Positions 55,523 to 64,000 of a DNA stretch of 64,000 bases are shown here, one piece after another. The notes under the pieces were generated by a model. It saw nothing but the letters and a program-made list of their open reading frames with translations. It was not told the origin of the DNA and searched no databases. Position numbers and translations under genes: made by a program. The stretch is taken from the NCBI RefSeq assembly GCF_021389975.1, contig NZ_CP089981.1, forward strand, positions 576,501-640,500. Reading direction: 5' to 3'. The DNA comes from Fulvivirga ulvae. Its GTDB lineage: Bacteria; Bacteroidota; Bacteroidia; Cytophagales; Cyclobacteriaceae. Every line of letters begins with the position of its first letter. The first letter of the stretch is position 1.

Positions 55523-56134
55523 TTACTCGTGGTTAAAAAAATTTATCAGCCATTCTTTTACCATTATTGAAACTTGTATCAGAATAGCTATTGCAGGCAA
55601 ATATTCTATCAGATTCTCTCTGAGAAATTTTAAGGCTTTCCCCATCTGGGCCTCAACGGTTTTAACAGAAAGCCCAAGCTGGCCTGCTATCTCCTTATAC
55701 TTCAGCCCTTCCTCTCGACTCATTTTAAATATTTTTTTCCGCTCAGGAGGAAGCTGGTTTACACAGGTCTCGATTCTTTCATGCAATTCCAGCTCGACTA
55801 CTTTATCGCTAACCCGATTCTCCTCCTCAACTACAGTGGAAATATGCGACTCGGCATAACGGTGTTTTACTTTTGCATGCTTGATATGATTGAGGCATGC
55901 GTTTCTTACCGACCGGTATAGATAAGCCTCGACGGACCCTGTTATTTCCAAAGTCAATCTTTTTTCCCAAAAGCCAAGAAAAACATCCTGAACCATTTCC
56001 TCAGCCAGAGCACTCCCCTCCACATATCTTAAAGCATAGCCACACATCCCAGCATAGTGCCTCCTGAACAAACCCTCAAAGGCTTGTACATCACCGGAAC
56101 GTATCTGTGTCGCAATGTTTTTTGAATCTGTCAA
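55523..56134 (-). CDS. ECF RNA polymerase sigma-70 factor
   Basis: Extracytoplasmic-function sigma factor of the Bacteroides-expansion (FecI-like) group, 203 residues. Region 2 (about 20-90) has LFRRHYAGMCGYALRYV and EEMVQDVFLGFWEKR; region 4 (about 125-180) has LPPERKKIFKMSREEGLKYKEIA with GLSVKTVEAQMGKAL as the recognition helix. A hydrophobic C-terminal tail (about 180-195) is unusual but occurs in this group. It precedes its anti-sigma gene by 40 bp. Its targets likely include its own unit and perhaps the divergent metalloprotease. Confidence 0.95.
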   Translation of the reverse strand: MTDSKNIATQIRSGDVQAFEGLFRRHYAGMCGYALRYVEGSALAEEMVQDVFLGFWEKRLTLEITGSVEAYLYRSVRNACLNHIKHAKVKHRYAESHISTVVEEENRVSDKVVELELHERIETCVNQLPPERKKIFKMSREEGLKYKEIAGQLGLSVKTVEAQMGKALKFLRENLIEYLPAIAILIQVSIMVKEWLINFFNHE

Positions 56135-56157
56135 GGGTGGTTACAGCTGGTTTAAAA

Positions 56158-56187
56158 CAAAAATAGATTTTATGTGAAACTATTCAA
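56158..56187 (-). promoter_or_regulatory. Promoter of the ECF sigma unit (TTG-N19-TATTTTTG)
   Basis: On the minus strand TTG (56187-56185) is followed after 19 bp by TATTTTTG (56165-56158), an exact fit to the housekeeping Bacteroidota promoter. The sigma start codon lies 23 bp further on. The unit is therefore probably transcribed at a basal level by the primary sigma factor. Confidence 0.65.
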
Positions 56188-56301
56188 GCCTATAATATCA
56201 AGTATGAACAGACTTTACATGGTTTTAAATAAAAAAAATAGTACAATTGTAATTTCGTAAACTATAAATACTTAATACAAACCTGTTTAATATCAACTCG
56301 A

Positions 56302-59300
56302 ATGAAAAGAATCTTTACTGTTCTGTTTTTACTATCTGCGTTAACAGCGGGATATTCTCAAAGCAGCTTTTGGAAGGAGTCCAATGCTGCGGCGGCCGAT
56401 AATTTAAGCCGTAAACTCACCAAGCCCCATTTATACAAAACCCTGGCTCTGGATTTTGAAGGCCTGAAAGAAACGCTCAGGCTAACCGGAATGAGAGGTT
56501 CTGCCACTTCAAAAAATGCCCAGGTAATATTTTTCCCTAATGCCGATGGAAAAATGGAGAAATTCAATGTTGTAGAAGCTCCAACCTTGCACCCTGATCT
56601 TGCAAAAAAATACCCCGGCATAAAGTCATATGCAGGCCAGGGCATTGACAATCCGGCTTCAACCATACGCTTCAGTATATCTGATCAAAGAGGTTTTCAT
56701 GGTCTCCTGATGACTTCAGAAGGCATGGTATATATTGACCCTGTGTCTTCAGACAAATCAACTTACACTGTATATAAAAGGAAGGACCTCACTCGTGATG
56801 AGAAGGACTTCCAATGTACGATGGATGAAAATATTGGCAGAGCAGGAAAAGGCAATAATATTTCAACCTTAAAGACCAATGATCAGAAACTTAGAAAATA
56901 CCGCCTGGCTTTGTCATGTAATGCTGAGTACGGAAATATATTTGCCGGATCAGGCACGGATGCGGAGAAAAAAGCTAATATCCTTGCCCAGATGAACATT
57001 ACCATGACCCGTGTAAACGGGATTTATGAAAGGGACCTTGCCATCACCATGGAGATTGTAGCCAATAATGATGCGATTATCTATTATGGAGATACCAGCA
57101 CTGATCCATGGACAAATGAATGGAATACAAAAACACAGGAAACCATTGATGCTATTATCGGCGACGCTAACTATGACATCGGCCATAACTTCAATACCAC
57201 AGGCGGAGGAAATGCGGGATGTATAGGCTGCGTTTGTACATCCGGAGAAAAGGGCAGTGGATTTACAGGAAGCTCGGATCCGACAGGAGACCCCTTCGAT
57301 GTAGATTTTGTGGCACATGAAATAGGCCATCAGTTTGGAGGCTACCATACCATGAACACTTGTAGCAGAAGTGGAAGTGGCCTTACGGAGGTTGAACCTG
57401 CGAGCGGGAGCAGCATAATGGGTTATGCCGGCATATGCTCTACCAACATTCAAAGTAATAGCGATGCTTACTTTGCCTATGTAAACATCAGGGACATTTC
57501 TGCCAATGTTCAAACGGGAGAAAGTTCAGGATGCGCGGTAATTGTTGACCTTTCCAACAACCCTCCTGTAGCTGACGCGGGTAATGACTATACAATACCA
57601 AGATCTACACCGTTTATACTTAAGGGTGCCGGTACCGACCCCGATGGTAATGGTACACTCACTTATTGCTGGGAACAAAACGACCCTCAAGAAGCCCCGG
57701 GAAGCGGAAGTCCTGAATCAACGTGGGCTCAAGGGCCTCTTTTCAGATCTTTGGAGGGAACATCATCCCCAGACAGGTATATGCCTGCAATTAGTACAGT
57801 TCTGGCAGGAGAAATGGGATCTACATGGGAGATGTTGCCATCTGTTGGCAGAACAATGAACTTCTCACTAACTGTAAGGGATAATAATGCAGGTGGTGGC
57901 CAGACTTCTGACGACCTGATGAAAGTGACCGTTGACGGTGACTCAGGCCCGTTCTTTGTAACTGACCCCAATACATCAATCTCATGGTACGAAGGACAAA
58001 TACAAGTTGTAACCTGGAACGTAGCCAATACTGACCAGGCCCCGATTAGTTGTTCAAATGTAAATATTCTTTTATCTACCGATGGAGGACAAACCTTCCC
58101 TGTCACATTGGTAAGTAATGCACCTAATAACGGTACAGCAGAAATAACCGTACCCAACAATTTGTCAGCCAACTGCAGGATCAAGATCGAAGCAATAGGC
58201 AATATTTTCTATGACATCAGTGATGCTGATTTTGAAATAGCAGCTGCTGTTGCGTGTAACGCTACCGTCCCTACAGGATTGACGGTAACCGAAGTTAGTG
58301 CCAGCAGTGCCTCATTAACATGGGATCAAAATATCGGGGCCATCTTTGATGTACAATACAGGGTTCAGGGCAGTGACACCTGGACAACTGTCAGCGCAGG
58401 AGGTAACTCAAAACAATTGTTTGACCTGTTGTCATCTACAGCTTATGAGGTACAGGTAAGAAGCAAATGTACAGGGTCATCTTCTAATTTTACATCGGTA
58501 GTCACCTTCACTACAGAAGAACTGATCCTGGAATATTGCACCTCTCAGGGTAATAGTATAGCAGATGAATATATAGGGTCTGTACAGCTGGAAGGAATTA
58601 ATAATGCTGCCGGTACAGCCAGTGGTTATTCAGATTTCACATCTATCAGCACTGATTTAGCTGTAGATACCGAATATACAATCACAATAACTCCGACATG
58701 GACTTCAACAACATACAATGAAGGATATGCAGTATGGATAGACTACAATCAAAATGGCCTGCTTACAGATGAGGGCGAACTTGTTTGGTCAAAAAGTGCT
58801 TCAAAAGACACTCCGGTTAGTGGTACATTTACTGTTCCTGCAAGTGCGCTTAACGGCACAACCAGGATGAGGGTGAGTATGAAATTTAATGGTGTACCTA
58901 ACCCCTGCGAATCATTTAGCTATGGAGAGGTTGAGGATTATTCAGTCAATGTAATTGCCTCTGTTTCGTTGAATGAAGTAAGTATAAGCTCAAATAATGT
59001 AAACAGTGAATTTGCTAAAGTTGGGGATGAAGTGACATTGCAATTCAAGGCCAACAAAACCATTCAGACACCAACTGTTACTATTCAGGGAAATACTGTA
59101 GCAGTTACTCTATCCGAGGGTGTATGGATTGCTAAACATACTTTTACCGAGGCTGATACAGAAGGAAAGGTAGCATTCACAATAGACTACGCTGACCTGG
59201 ATGACAATGCAGGAGAGCAAGTAATTGCAACCACCGATGAGTCAACCGTGATTTTTGACAAAACGGCTCCGACTTTAAGCAATACTTCCATATCATCTGA

Positions 59301-59841
59301 TAACAGCGACAAATCAGTTGCTACCATTGATGATAAGGTTACTCTGACATTTACTGCCAGCGAAAAGATAGCTGATCCCACAGTGACAATTGCCGGAAAT
59401 ACGGTGGTGGCTACTTTGGTAAACACTCAGTGGAGGGCTACGCGTACCATGAGTCAGGGTGACAGCCCGGGCCTGATTGCCTTTTCGATATCATACAGGG
59501 ACCAGGCCGGTAATGAGGCTCTGGTTACTGCTACTACAGACGGCTCTTCTGTAGAGTTTGTAGAGGAGATTACCGGATTAAGAGGCCTTGCCTCAAAACA
59601 GATAAAGGCTTATCCTAATCCTGCATCAAACGAGATCGTCATTCAAACTGAGGGTATCCACGGTTCTGCGGAGATCAGGGTAATTGATTTTACAGGCAGA
59701 AAGGTACTGTCAAAAATAGCAGAGGTAAGTAAAAATGCTGAACAGGCTATTGATGTTAGCTCACTGGCTAACGGAACCTATACATTACAGGTAGTGGGTG
59801 ATAATATGCTGAACACCACGCTGATAGTAATTTCCAAATAA
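56302..59841 (+). CDS. Secreted reprolysin-like metalloprotease with T9SS C-terminal sorting domain
   Basis: Large secreted zinc protease of 1179 residues: signal peptide (about 1-20), propeptide-like region (about 21-190), M12-type catalytic domain (about 195-415) with HEIGHQFGGYH (339-349) and Met-turn SIMGYAG (Met374), an Asp-rich region (about 430-645), a fibronectin III domain (about 650-735), a GEVED domain (about 745-890, ends YGEVEDYSV), two related Ig-like repeats (about 893-1090) and a type IX sorting tail (about 1105-1179, KAYPNPASNEIVIQ). The tail predicts transport by the system to which PorQ belongs. It is divergent from the ECF sigma gene with 167 bp between. Confidence 0.92.
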   Translation: MKRIFTVLFLLSALTAGYSQSSFWKESNAAAADNLSRKLTKPHLYKTLALDFEGLKETLRLTGMRGSATSKNAQVIFFPNADGKMEKFNVVEAPTLHPDLAKKYPGIKSYAGQGIDNPASTIRFSISDQRGFHGLLMTSEGMVYIDPVSSDKSTYTVYKRKDLTRDEKDFQCTMDENIGRAGKGNNISTLKTNDQKLRKYRLALSCNAEYGNIFAGSGTDAEKKANILAQMNITMTRVNGIYERDLAITMEIVANNDAIIYYGDTSTDPWTNEWNTKTQETIDAIIGDANYDIGHNFNTTGGGNAGCIGCVCTSGEKGSGFTGSSDPTGDPFDVDFVAHEIGHQFGGYHTMNTCSRSGSGLTEVEPASGSSIMGYAGICSTNIQSNSDAYFAYVNIRDISANVQTGESSGCAVIVDLSNNPPVADAGNDYTIPRSTPFILKGAGTDPDGNGTLTYCWEQNDPQEAPGSGSPESTWAQGPLFRSLEGTSSPDRYMPAISTVLAGEMGSTWEMLPSVGRTMNFSLTVRDNNAGGGQTSDDLMKVTVDGDSGPFFVTDPNTSISWYEGQIQVVTWNVANTDQAPISCSNVNILLSTDGGQTFPVTLVSNAPNNGTAEITVPNNLSANCRIKIEAIGNIFYDISDADFEIAAAVACNATVPTGLTVTEVSASSASLTWDQNIGAIFDVQYRVQGSDTWTTVSAGGNSKQLFDLLSSTAYEVQVRSKCTGSSSNFTSVVTFTTEELILEYCTSQGNSIADEYIGSVQLEGINNAAGTASGYSDFTSISTDLAVDTEYTITITPTWTSTTYNEGYAVWIDYNQNGLLTDEGELVWSKSASKDTPVSGTFTVPASALNGTTRMRVSMKFNGVPNPCESFSYGEVEDYSVNVIASVSLNEVSISSNNVNSEFAKVGDEVTLQFKANKTIQTPTVTIQGNTVAVTLSEGVWIAKHTFTEADTEGKVAFTIDYADLDDNAGEQVIATTDESTVIFDKTAPTLSNTSISSDNSDKSVATIDDKVTLTFTASEKIADPTVTIAGNTVVATLVNTQWRATRTMSQGDSPGLIAFSISYRDQAGNEALVTATTDGSSVEFVEEITGLRGLASKQIKAYPNPASNEIVIQTEGIHGSAEIRVIDFTGRKVLSKIAEVSKNAEQAIDVSSLANGTYTLQVVGDNMLNTTLIVISK

Positions 59842-59851
59842 TTTAAAACAG

Positions 59852-59885
59852 AGGCCGGTTACCTTAGATGATAACCGGCCTTTCT
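59852..59885 (+). terminator. Terminator between the metalloprotease and SRPBCC genes
   Basis: AGGCCGGTTA (59852-59861) and TAACCGGCCT (59872-59881) form a perfect 10-bp stem with a 10-nt loop, followed by TTCTT. The minus-strand side is also T-rich (TCTGTTTTAAATT), so it can serve both convergent genes. Confidence 0.82.
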
Positions 59886-60322
59886 TACCCCTTGGGACTG
59901 TCTTTCTCGGCCAGCTCCTTTATGCTATCTAACGCCTTCGGCCATGCTTTTTTAAAGTACTCTAAATATTCTTCTGTCGAGTCCATCTCTACGGTCAGCG
60001 TAGTAGCTCCGTTAGCTTCAAGCTTGTATGATTCCATAGCGCCGGTCCATTCGTTATCAAGATCTTCCACTCCTTTGCTTATAGTGCCCAAATGCCTGAA
60101 CACCATGTGCTCGTTAGTCTTCTTGCTTACAATGCTACTAACCATACCTTCTCCCTCCGGTGAAACAAACAGTACTTTACTACCCTCCTTCCAGTCGGTC
60201 TGAGCAAGCGACCCCTCCATAAAAACCGCTGCCCAACGCCGATAATAATTGTCACTCCACAAGACCTCCCATACCCGTTCAGCAGCAGCATTAATAGTGA
60301 TTTTAAATGTTTCTCTTTTCAT
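59885..60322 (-). CDS. SRPBCC/AHSA1-like protein
   Basis: Cytoplasmic 145-residue protein of the START/Bet v1 fold. The N-terminal strand and motif ETFKITINAAAERVWEVLW is the standard SRPBCC beginning, with GSKVLFVSPEGEGMVSSIV and ATTLTVEMDSTEEYLEYF later. Members bind lipophilic ligands or, in the AHSA1 group, Hsp90-like partners. No ligand can be assigned. It is last in a left-going group with VOC and DinB proteins, a set often found together as stress or detoxification genes; 36 bp separate it from the VOC gene. Confidence 0.85.
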   Translation of the reverse strand: MKRETFKITINAAAERVWEVLWSDNYYRRWAAVFMEGSLAQTDWKEGSKVLFVSPEGEGMVSSIVSKKTNEHMVFRHLGTISKGVEDLDNEWTGAMESYKLEANGATTLTVEMDSTEEYLEYFKKAWPKALDSIKELAEKDSPKG

Positions 60323-60358
60323 AATTTCGGTGGTTAAATTGAATTTTGTTATACACCA

Positions 60359-60763
60359 TTATTTGGAGTGTAGCAGCCAGTGGTTTCCAAATTTATCCCG
60401 GAGCCCTCCAAACAAATTGCCAAAAAAGTTAGGTTGCAGGGGGTGAGTTTCGACCCCTCCTTCTGATAACCTTTCATAATACTTCCTCACTTCAAGCTCA
60501 TCGTTACATTCAACCATTATAGACATGGCGTTGCCCTTGATAAGACCATTGTCCTCGACCATATCTGTTCCCATCAAAACCAGGTCGTTCCCGTCAAGAG
60601 AGGCATGTAGTATGTAATCCCTTACCTCTCTAGGAAGTTTTTCTGCTTCCGGTGTGTCGCCTATGGTTTGCAGGTACAGTTCACCCCCAAAGCAATTTTG
60701 GTAAAAGATCATAGCCTCCCGGCAGTTGCCGTTAAATGTAAGATAGGTTACAAGTTTGTTCAT
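60359..60763 (-). CDS. PhnB-like VOC (glyoxalase-fold) protein
   Basis: The 134-residue protein has the PhnB-like opening VTYLTFNGNCREAMIFYQNCFGGEL and the C-terminal NLFGGLRDKFGNHWLLH, in which the W-x-L-H strand is typical. VOC proteins bind a metal and catalyse isomerisation, dioxygenation or resistance reactions; PhnB-like ones mostly have no known reaction. Its start overlaps the DinB stop by 4 bp (ATGA), so the two are coupled. Confidence 0.87.
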   Translation of the reverse strand: MNKLVTYLTFNGNCREAMIFYQNCFGGELYLQTIGDTPEAEKLPREVRDYILHASLDGNDLVLMGTDMVEDNGLIKGNAMSIMVECNDELEVRKYYERLSEGGVETHPLQPNFFGNLFGGLRDKFGNHWLLHSK

Positions 60764-61287
60764 AAGCCTGCATCAAATAAACCCTGATAAATATTGTTAA
60801 TTTGCACCATATGCCTCTGTGTATGAAAAATAAAGAATTTTATCCATTCATACCTGGTTAAGTACCCAAACGTGGGCAGCTCAAAATCCATACATAGCAC
60901 TGAGAGGTTCGAAGTTTTAATAGTATCGGTATGCTGCTGCTGTATATTTTTAAGCTCCAAGATAAGTCCGGTCTTATCATAGGTCAGGTTTTCCGGAACG
61001 ATGAATTCAGGCGATTCCATTTTGATCCCAAAATTCAAAAATAACTCCTTAATAGGATCTACATGCATACCGTAATCTCTTTCAGCTACCTGCGTTTTCT
61101 CATCAGGTAATTGAGCAACAGACATAATAATATGTTTCACTACCTGACCAGCCGTCCAGCTTCCCTCAAAAGGCACTGTATTGAACTGTTTTTCATCAAA
61201 CCGCATGACTGAGTGAATTAACTTATCAAATACATTATCCACTTCAAGAATTAACTTTTCAGGTGCTCTATCTATAATTGTTTCCAT
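60760..61287 (-). CDS. DinB-family (YfiT-like) putative metal-dependent protein
   Basis: The 175-residue protein has the four-helix DinB pattern with SWTAGQVVKHIIMSV (first His ligand) and a C-terminal FIFHTQRHMVQINNIYQG (HxxxH-type ligands in HTQRH). Family members in other phyla act as thiol transferases or are DNA-damage induced, but this member has no assigned reaction. It is first of the left-going DinB-VOC-SRPBCC group and divergent from the DJ-1/AraC regulator, 194 bp away, which may control it. Confidence 0.85.
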   Translation of the reverse strand: METIIDRAPEKLILEVDNVFDKLIHSVMRFDEKQFNTVPFEGSWTAGQVVKHIIMSVAQLPDEKTQVAERDYGMHVDPIKELFLNFGIKMESPEFIVPENLTYDKTGLILELKNIQQQHTDTIKTSNLSVLCMDFELPTFGYLTRYEWIKFFIFHTQRHMVQINNIYQGLFDAGL

Positions 61288-61420
61288 AGTTTTATGGTTT
61301 AGGTAAATGACGTTTTTTGAGAGGCAGTGTACCCATACTTAATGATCGTTTCATCATTGTAATACAAATTACCGAAGATAGGGTGACTAAGCAGCGGTGT
61401 AAAAGCGGCATTTTGGGGAG

Positions 61421-61451
61421 TTGATTCCGGCAAAATGATGCAGTATATTTG
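61421..61451 (+). promoter_or_regulatory. Promoter of the DJ-1/AraC regulator gene
   Basis: TTG (61421-61423), a 20-bp spacer and TATATTTG (61444-61451) fit the Bacteroidota consensus. The start codon lies 30 bp downstream. Confidence 0.62.
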
Positions 61452-61481
61452 ATCAGATAAACCTGCTAAAAACCTATATCA

Positions 61482-62465
61482 ATGAAAATAATATCCATAC
61501 TTGTTCCCGAATCTGCTGTAATGGAGGCAGTTGCAGATCCACGGTACCTCTTTACTGCGGTAAATCAATTTTTACAGGCAGCAGGCAAGAAACCTCTGTT
61601 TGAGGTGCAATTGGTGGGATTGTCCCGGGAAATAAATTTTTTAGGGGGAATATATGCTGTTCGTGCAGACAAAACCCTGGATGAAGTTGATAAAACTGAT
61701 ATGATCATCATACCTGCCTTATTCGGAGATTTGAAACTGGCGGTTGAACAAAACAAGGAAGCCATCCCGTGGATTATAAAGCACTATAACGCCGGAGCCG
61801 AAGTGGTTTCTTTATGCCTGGGAGCATTTCTTCTTGCCTCTACAGGTCTTTTAGACGGTAAAAAATGCTCTACGCATTGGGCCTTTTACAATCAATTTCG
61901 CGACACTTTTCCTGATGTAGAGGTAGTGGATGGCGGAATAATTACTGAAGAAAATGGTATATACTCCAGTGGTGGGGCCAATTCTTACTGGAACCTCCTG
62001 CTTTACCTCGTTGAAAAATATGTAGACCGCGATACAGCCATACTTGCTGCAAAATATTTCGCTATCGATATAGACAGGGAAAGTCAGGCGGCCTTTACCA
62101 TTTTCAGCGGACAGAAGGACCATAACGACGAAGAAGTAAAAAAAGGCCAGGAATACATAGAGAAAAACTACCAGGAAAAGATAGCTATTGACGACCTGGT
62201 AAGTATTCTGGGCGTAAGTAGAAGAAGTTTTGAAAGACGGTTTAAAAAGGCCACCAACAACACAATTGCAGAATACATGCAGCGGGTAAAAGTAGAAGCC
62301 GCCAAGCGTGATTTTGAGCTGAGCAGAAAAAATATCAACGAGGTCATGTACGACGTCGGGTATTCCGACAGCAAAGCCTTTAGAAACTTGTTTAAGAAAT
62401 TAACGGGACTTACACCCATCGAGTATCGAAATAAGTATAATAAAGAGGTTGAGCTGCCTGTATAG
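61482..62465 (+). CDS. GlxA-family regulator (DJ-1/PfpI domain plus AraC DNA-binding domain)
   Basis: Transcription regulator of 327 residues. The N-terminal DJ-1/PfpI-like domain (about 1-190) contains VSLCLGAFLLASTGLLDGK, with Cys at the nucleophile elbow, and STHWAFYNQF. The C-terminal AraC domain (about 220-322) has two helix-turn-helix motifs (IDDLVSILGVSRRSFERRFK and INEVMYDVGYSDSKAFRNLF, followed by GLTPIEYRNKY). Members regulate catabolic or stress genes in response to small molecules. It diverges from the DinB-VOC-SRPBCC group. Confidence 0.93.
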   Translation: MKIISILVPESAVMEAVADPRYLFTAVNQFLQAAGKKPLFEVQLVGLSREINFLGGIYAVRADKTLDEVDKTDMIIIPALFGDLKLAVEQNKEAIPWIIKHYNAGAEVVSLCLGAFLLASTGLLDGKKCSTHWAFYNQFRDTFPDVEVVDGGIITEENGIYSSGGANSYWNLLLYLVEKYVDRDTAILAAKYFAIDIDRESQAAFTIFSGQKDHNDEEVKKGQEYIEKNYQEKIAIDDLVSILGVSRRSFERRFKKATNNTIAEYMQRVKVEAAKRDFELSRKNINEVMYDVGYSDSKAFRNLFKKLTGLTPIEYRNKYNKEVELPV

Positions 62466-62571
62466 CGTTGATCGGATTGGTTATTATAATTCCTTATTTA
62501 TTGCCCGCCTCCGATAAACTCTCAAGTGGAATTTGACACAATGTTGGAGAGTAAACAATAAGACATTTAAA

Positions 62572-63141
62572 ATGATTAAATACCTAGTGCAAATATCAGT
62601 CTGTTTGTTTTTTGCAGCTTGTAATCAAAAACAAGAACAACCTGCCTGGCAAATTGCATACAATAAAGATTCCATAAAACAGGAAATTCCATTCCCAAAA
62701 CAATCTCAAATAAATGAAAGGTTTATCCCGAAAGAGAAGGAGATATCACAAACTGATACAATCGTTACAGAATTGGCACTCCAGATATCAGTCATTCGCA
62801 CGGCTCTTGATTCGTTTGTAGTGCAAGAATACGAAAGCAATGGTACCAGATATATTTATAAGTACCGTAATTACGAGAACAATTTAGTCATAAAAAAGGG
62901 GGGAGAAGTTATTCTGGATAGCACTTTTACAAAAAATGACTTCTCAAAATTTACCGGACAAGAATTCCTCAGAACTGCAATCTTCCATGGGTACTGGTTT
63001 AAGAAAATTGATAATAACACAGTTGTATTATTTGGAACAATAGACAAACCAGATACGGATTGGTCTTTTGCTTTTTATCATAATTACAACTTGACCACAC
63101 AAGAATTTGAGGTTTTGGAGCATATAGATCAAGACATTTAG
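62572..63141 (+). CDS. Hypothetical lipoprotein
   Basis: The start at 62572 gives a lipoprotein signal (MIKYLVQISVCLFFAAC, Cys17); the frame extends 13 codons upstream without support. The 189-residue product is hydrophilic and Lys-rich, with KYRNYENNLVIKKGGEVILD and an aromatic strand (FHGYWFKKIDNNTVVLFG). No family was recognised. A+T content is higher than in the left part of the window, as in the gene remnants that follow, which suggests a variable region. Confidence 0.6.
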   Translation: MIKYLVQISVCLFFAACNQKQEQPAWQIAYNKDSIKQEIPFPKQSQINERFIPKEKEISQTDTIVTELALQISVIRTALDSFVVQEYESNGTRYIYKYRNYENNLVIKKGGEVILDSTFTKNDFSKFTGQEFLRTAIFHGYWFKKIDNNTVVLFGTIDKPDTDWSFAFYHNYNLTTQEFEVLEHIDQDI

Positions 63142-63166
63142 TTTCTTATTTGATCGTTTTCCTTAA

Positions 63167-63731
63167 GTGCTTTTTGTCAACTTTAAGAAGAAATCTGTTG
63201 CATTATTCAGTTATGTCGGGCAATTGCTATCGCAAATTTCTAAAACAGAAAGTGCAGGTGATGCCAAGGGAATAGGTTTTCTAGGTGTTTTTTCTCACGG
63301 AGTGCCCGATATTATGTTCGGAAAGGATGGCTTCCACAATGGGATTAGGACATCAGATATAGGTGAAATATCAAGTGGGTTGAATCTCGTGAAATTAAGT
63401 TTGCAGAGGGTTCTGTAATTTATCTGGGAGGGTGAATGCTGGTACTGATTGGAGTGGGGAGGGTTCTTTTGCTCAAGAACTAGCAGAAGCGACAGGAGCA
63501 CTTGTTGTGGCAGCAGGTGATGATCAGGTAGGCCCTAAAGATGAGTCAAATGGTAACATGGTTTATACGACAGCTCACCCTTCAGAAAATCAATTTAGAG
63601 TTTTCAAAGCAGGTCAAACCCCTGTTGGTATCGGCTCAACTGTTGATGTTAATGTACTGATGAATGCCGCAGAAAGACGTACATCTGAGATACCTGAAAA
63701 GATTGAACCTATAAAAGATATATCTTTATGA
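63167..63731 (+). pseudogene. Gene remnant broken by two frameshifts, with a His...Asn-Ala-Gly fold reminiscent of toxin or caspase-like domains
   Basis: Three frames must be joined to read a continuous protein: frame 1 to about 63378 (GVFSHGVPDIMFGKDGFHNG), frame 2 from about 63380 to 63427 (ESREIKFAEGSVIYLGG), and frame 3 from about 63432 (NAGTDWSGEGSFAQELAEATGA) to the stop at 63731. The joined pattern (SHG ... IYLGGxNAGT ... FAQELAxATGA) resembles C-terminal domains of secreted polymorphic-toxin or caspase-fold proteins, but the family cannot be named with certainty. There is an in-frame stop directly before 63167, so the 5' end is also lost. Two sequencing errors are the alternative. Confidence 0.6.
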
Positions 63732-64000
63732 TGTCAAAGTTATTAACACTATCAATATTTCTTATTAGTTGTAGCACTCCAGTGCGAGAGAATAGCAATA
63801 ATCACCAAGAAAGAAATCCAGAAGTTAAAAACACAGAGGAGAAAGTAGCCAACCGTGAGGTTGTGGATTTAGGGGGAATAGATAGTTGCTTGGATCTGCT
63901 TAACCAAGTAAATAGAACAGATCTAAAAGAGCTTACAGAAAGGTTCACGACAAGCACAATATTGAGTAATAATGAAAGAAAAAGTTACTCAATTAGTAAC
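63728..64000 (+). CDS. Hypothetical lipoprotein, cut off by window edge
   Basis: ATG at 63728 overlaps the preceding stop (ATGA), and a second ATG follows immediately. The visible 91 codons begin with a lipoprotein signal (SKLLTLSIFLISC), then a hydrophilic stretch rich in Asn and Glu and GGIDSCLDLLNQ. The frame is open at 64000. A lipoprotein directly coupled to a toxin-like gene could be its immunity partner, but that is a guess. Confidence 0.6.
   Translation, partial: MMSKLLTLSIFLISCSTPVRENSNNHQERNPEVKNTEEKVANREVVDLGGIDSCLDLLNQVNRTDLKELTERFTTSTILSNNERKSYSISN

Overview
The window looks like the chromosome of a free-living Bacteroidota bacterium, most likely of the order Cytophagales (Fulvivirga-like). 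The pointers are a SusC/SusD pair, GH92 mannosidases, FecR/ECF-sigma regulation of outer-membrane receptors, a type IX secretion (T9SS) component (PorQ), a protein with a T9SS sorting tail, several Bacteroidota-only small families (DUF2795, DUF4421) and promoters of the TTG-N19/20-TAnnTTTG type. The genus is an inference. No tRNA, rRNA, CRISPR array, phage or insertion sequence was recognised.

Region 1 (1-18270) is a mannan utilisation locus. A left-going arm encodes SusC, SusD and an FHS-type sugar permease that runs off the window. A right-going arm encodes a DeoR-type regulator, three different GH92 alpha-mannosidases, a CBM9-like protein, a GHL10-like TIM-barrel protein and a phosphomannose-isomerase-like protein. 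The arms diverge from a 342-bp AT-rich region with three 10-bp direct repeats and an 18-bp perfect palindrome. The second GH92 has Gln where family members carry the general-acid Glu. The isomerase-like protein has a changed metal site. Together these hint at phosphomannan or an otherwise unusual mannose glycan as substrate.

Region 2 (18274-46351) is mostly housekeeping: a PhoR/PhoB-like two-component pair, a DUF3108/peptidase/porin-like trio, recA, a MacB-like permease, queA, ispD, a DUF2795 gene, ettA, a DUF3267 membrane metalloprotease, a SixA-like phosphatase, a DUF4421 protein, hslU, porQ, lon, a PorE-like OmpA protein, rseP-dxr, a GH3-family adenylating enzyme, an HtrA protease and a hot-dog thioesterase.

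Region 3 (46390-59841) concerns the cell surface. It has two duplicated parallel beta-helix lipoproteins, then a left-going unit of ECF sigma factor, FecR anti-sigma factor, a protein joining an STN domain to about twelve GVQxAGIxN repeats, and a TonB-dependent receptor that lacks its own STN domain. The sensor and receptor functions, usually on one polypeptide, appear to be split here. A large secreted reprolysin-like metalloprotease with a T9SS tail diverges from the sigma gene.

Region 4 (59885-64000) has a small stress or detoxification cluster (SRPBCC, VOC, DinB) divergent from a DJ-1/AraC regulator, then a lipoprotein, a twice-frameshifted gene remnant and a truncated lipoprotein gene.
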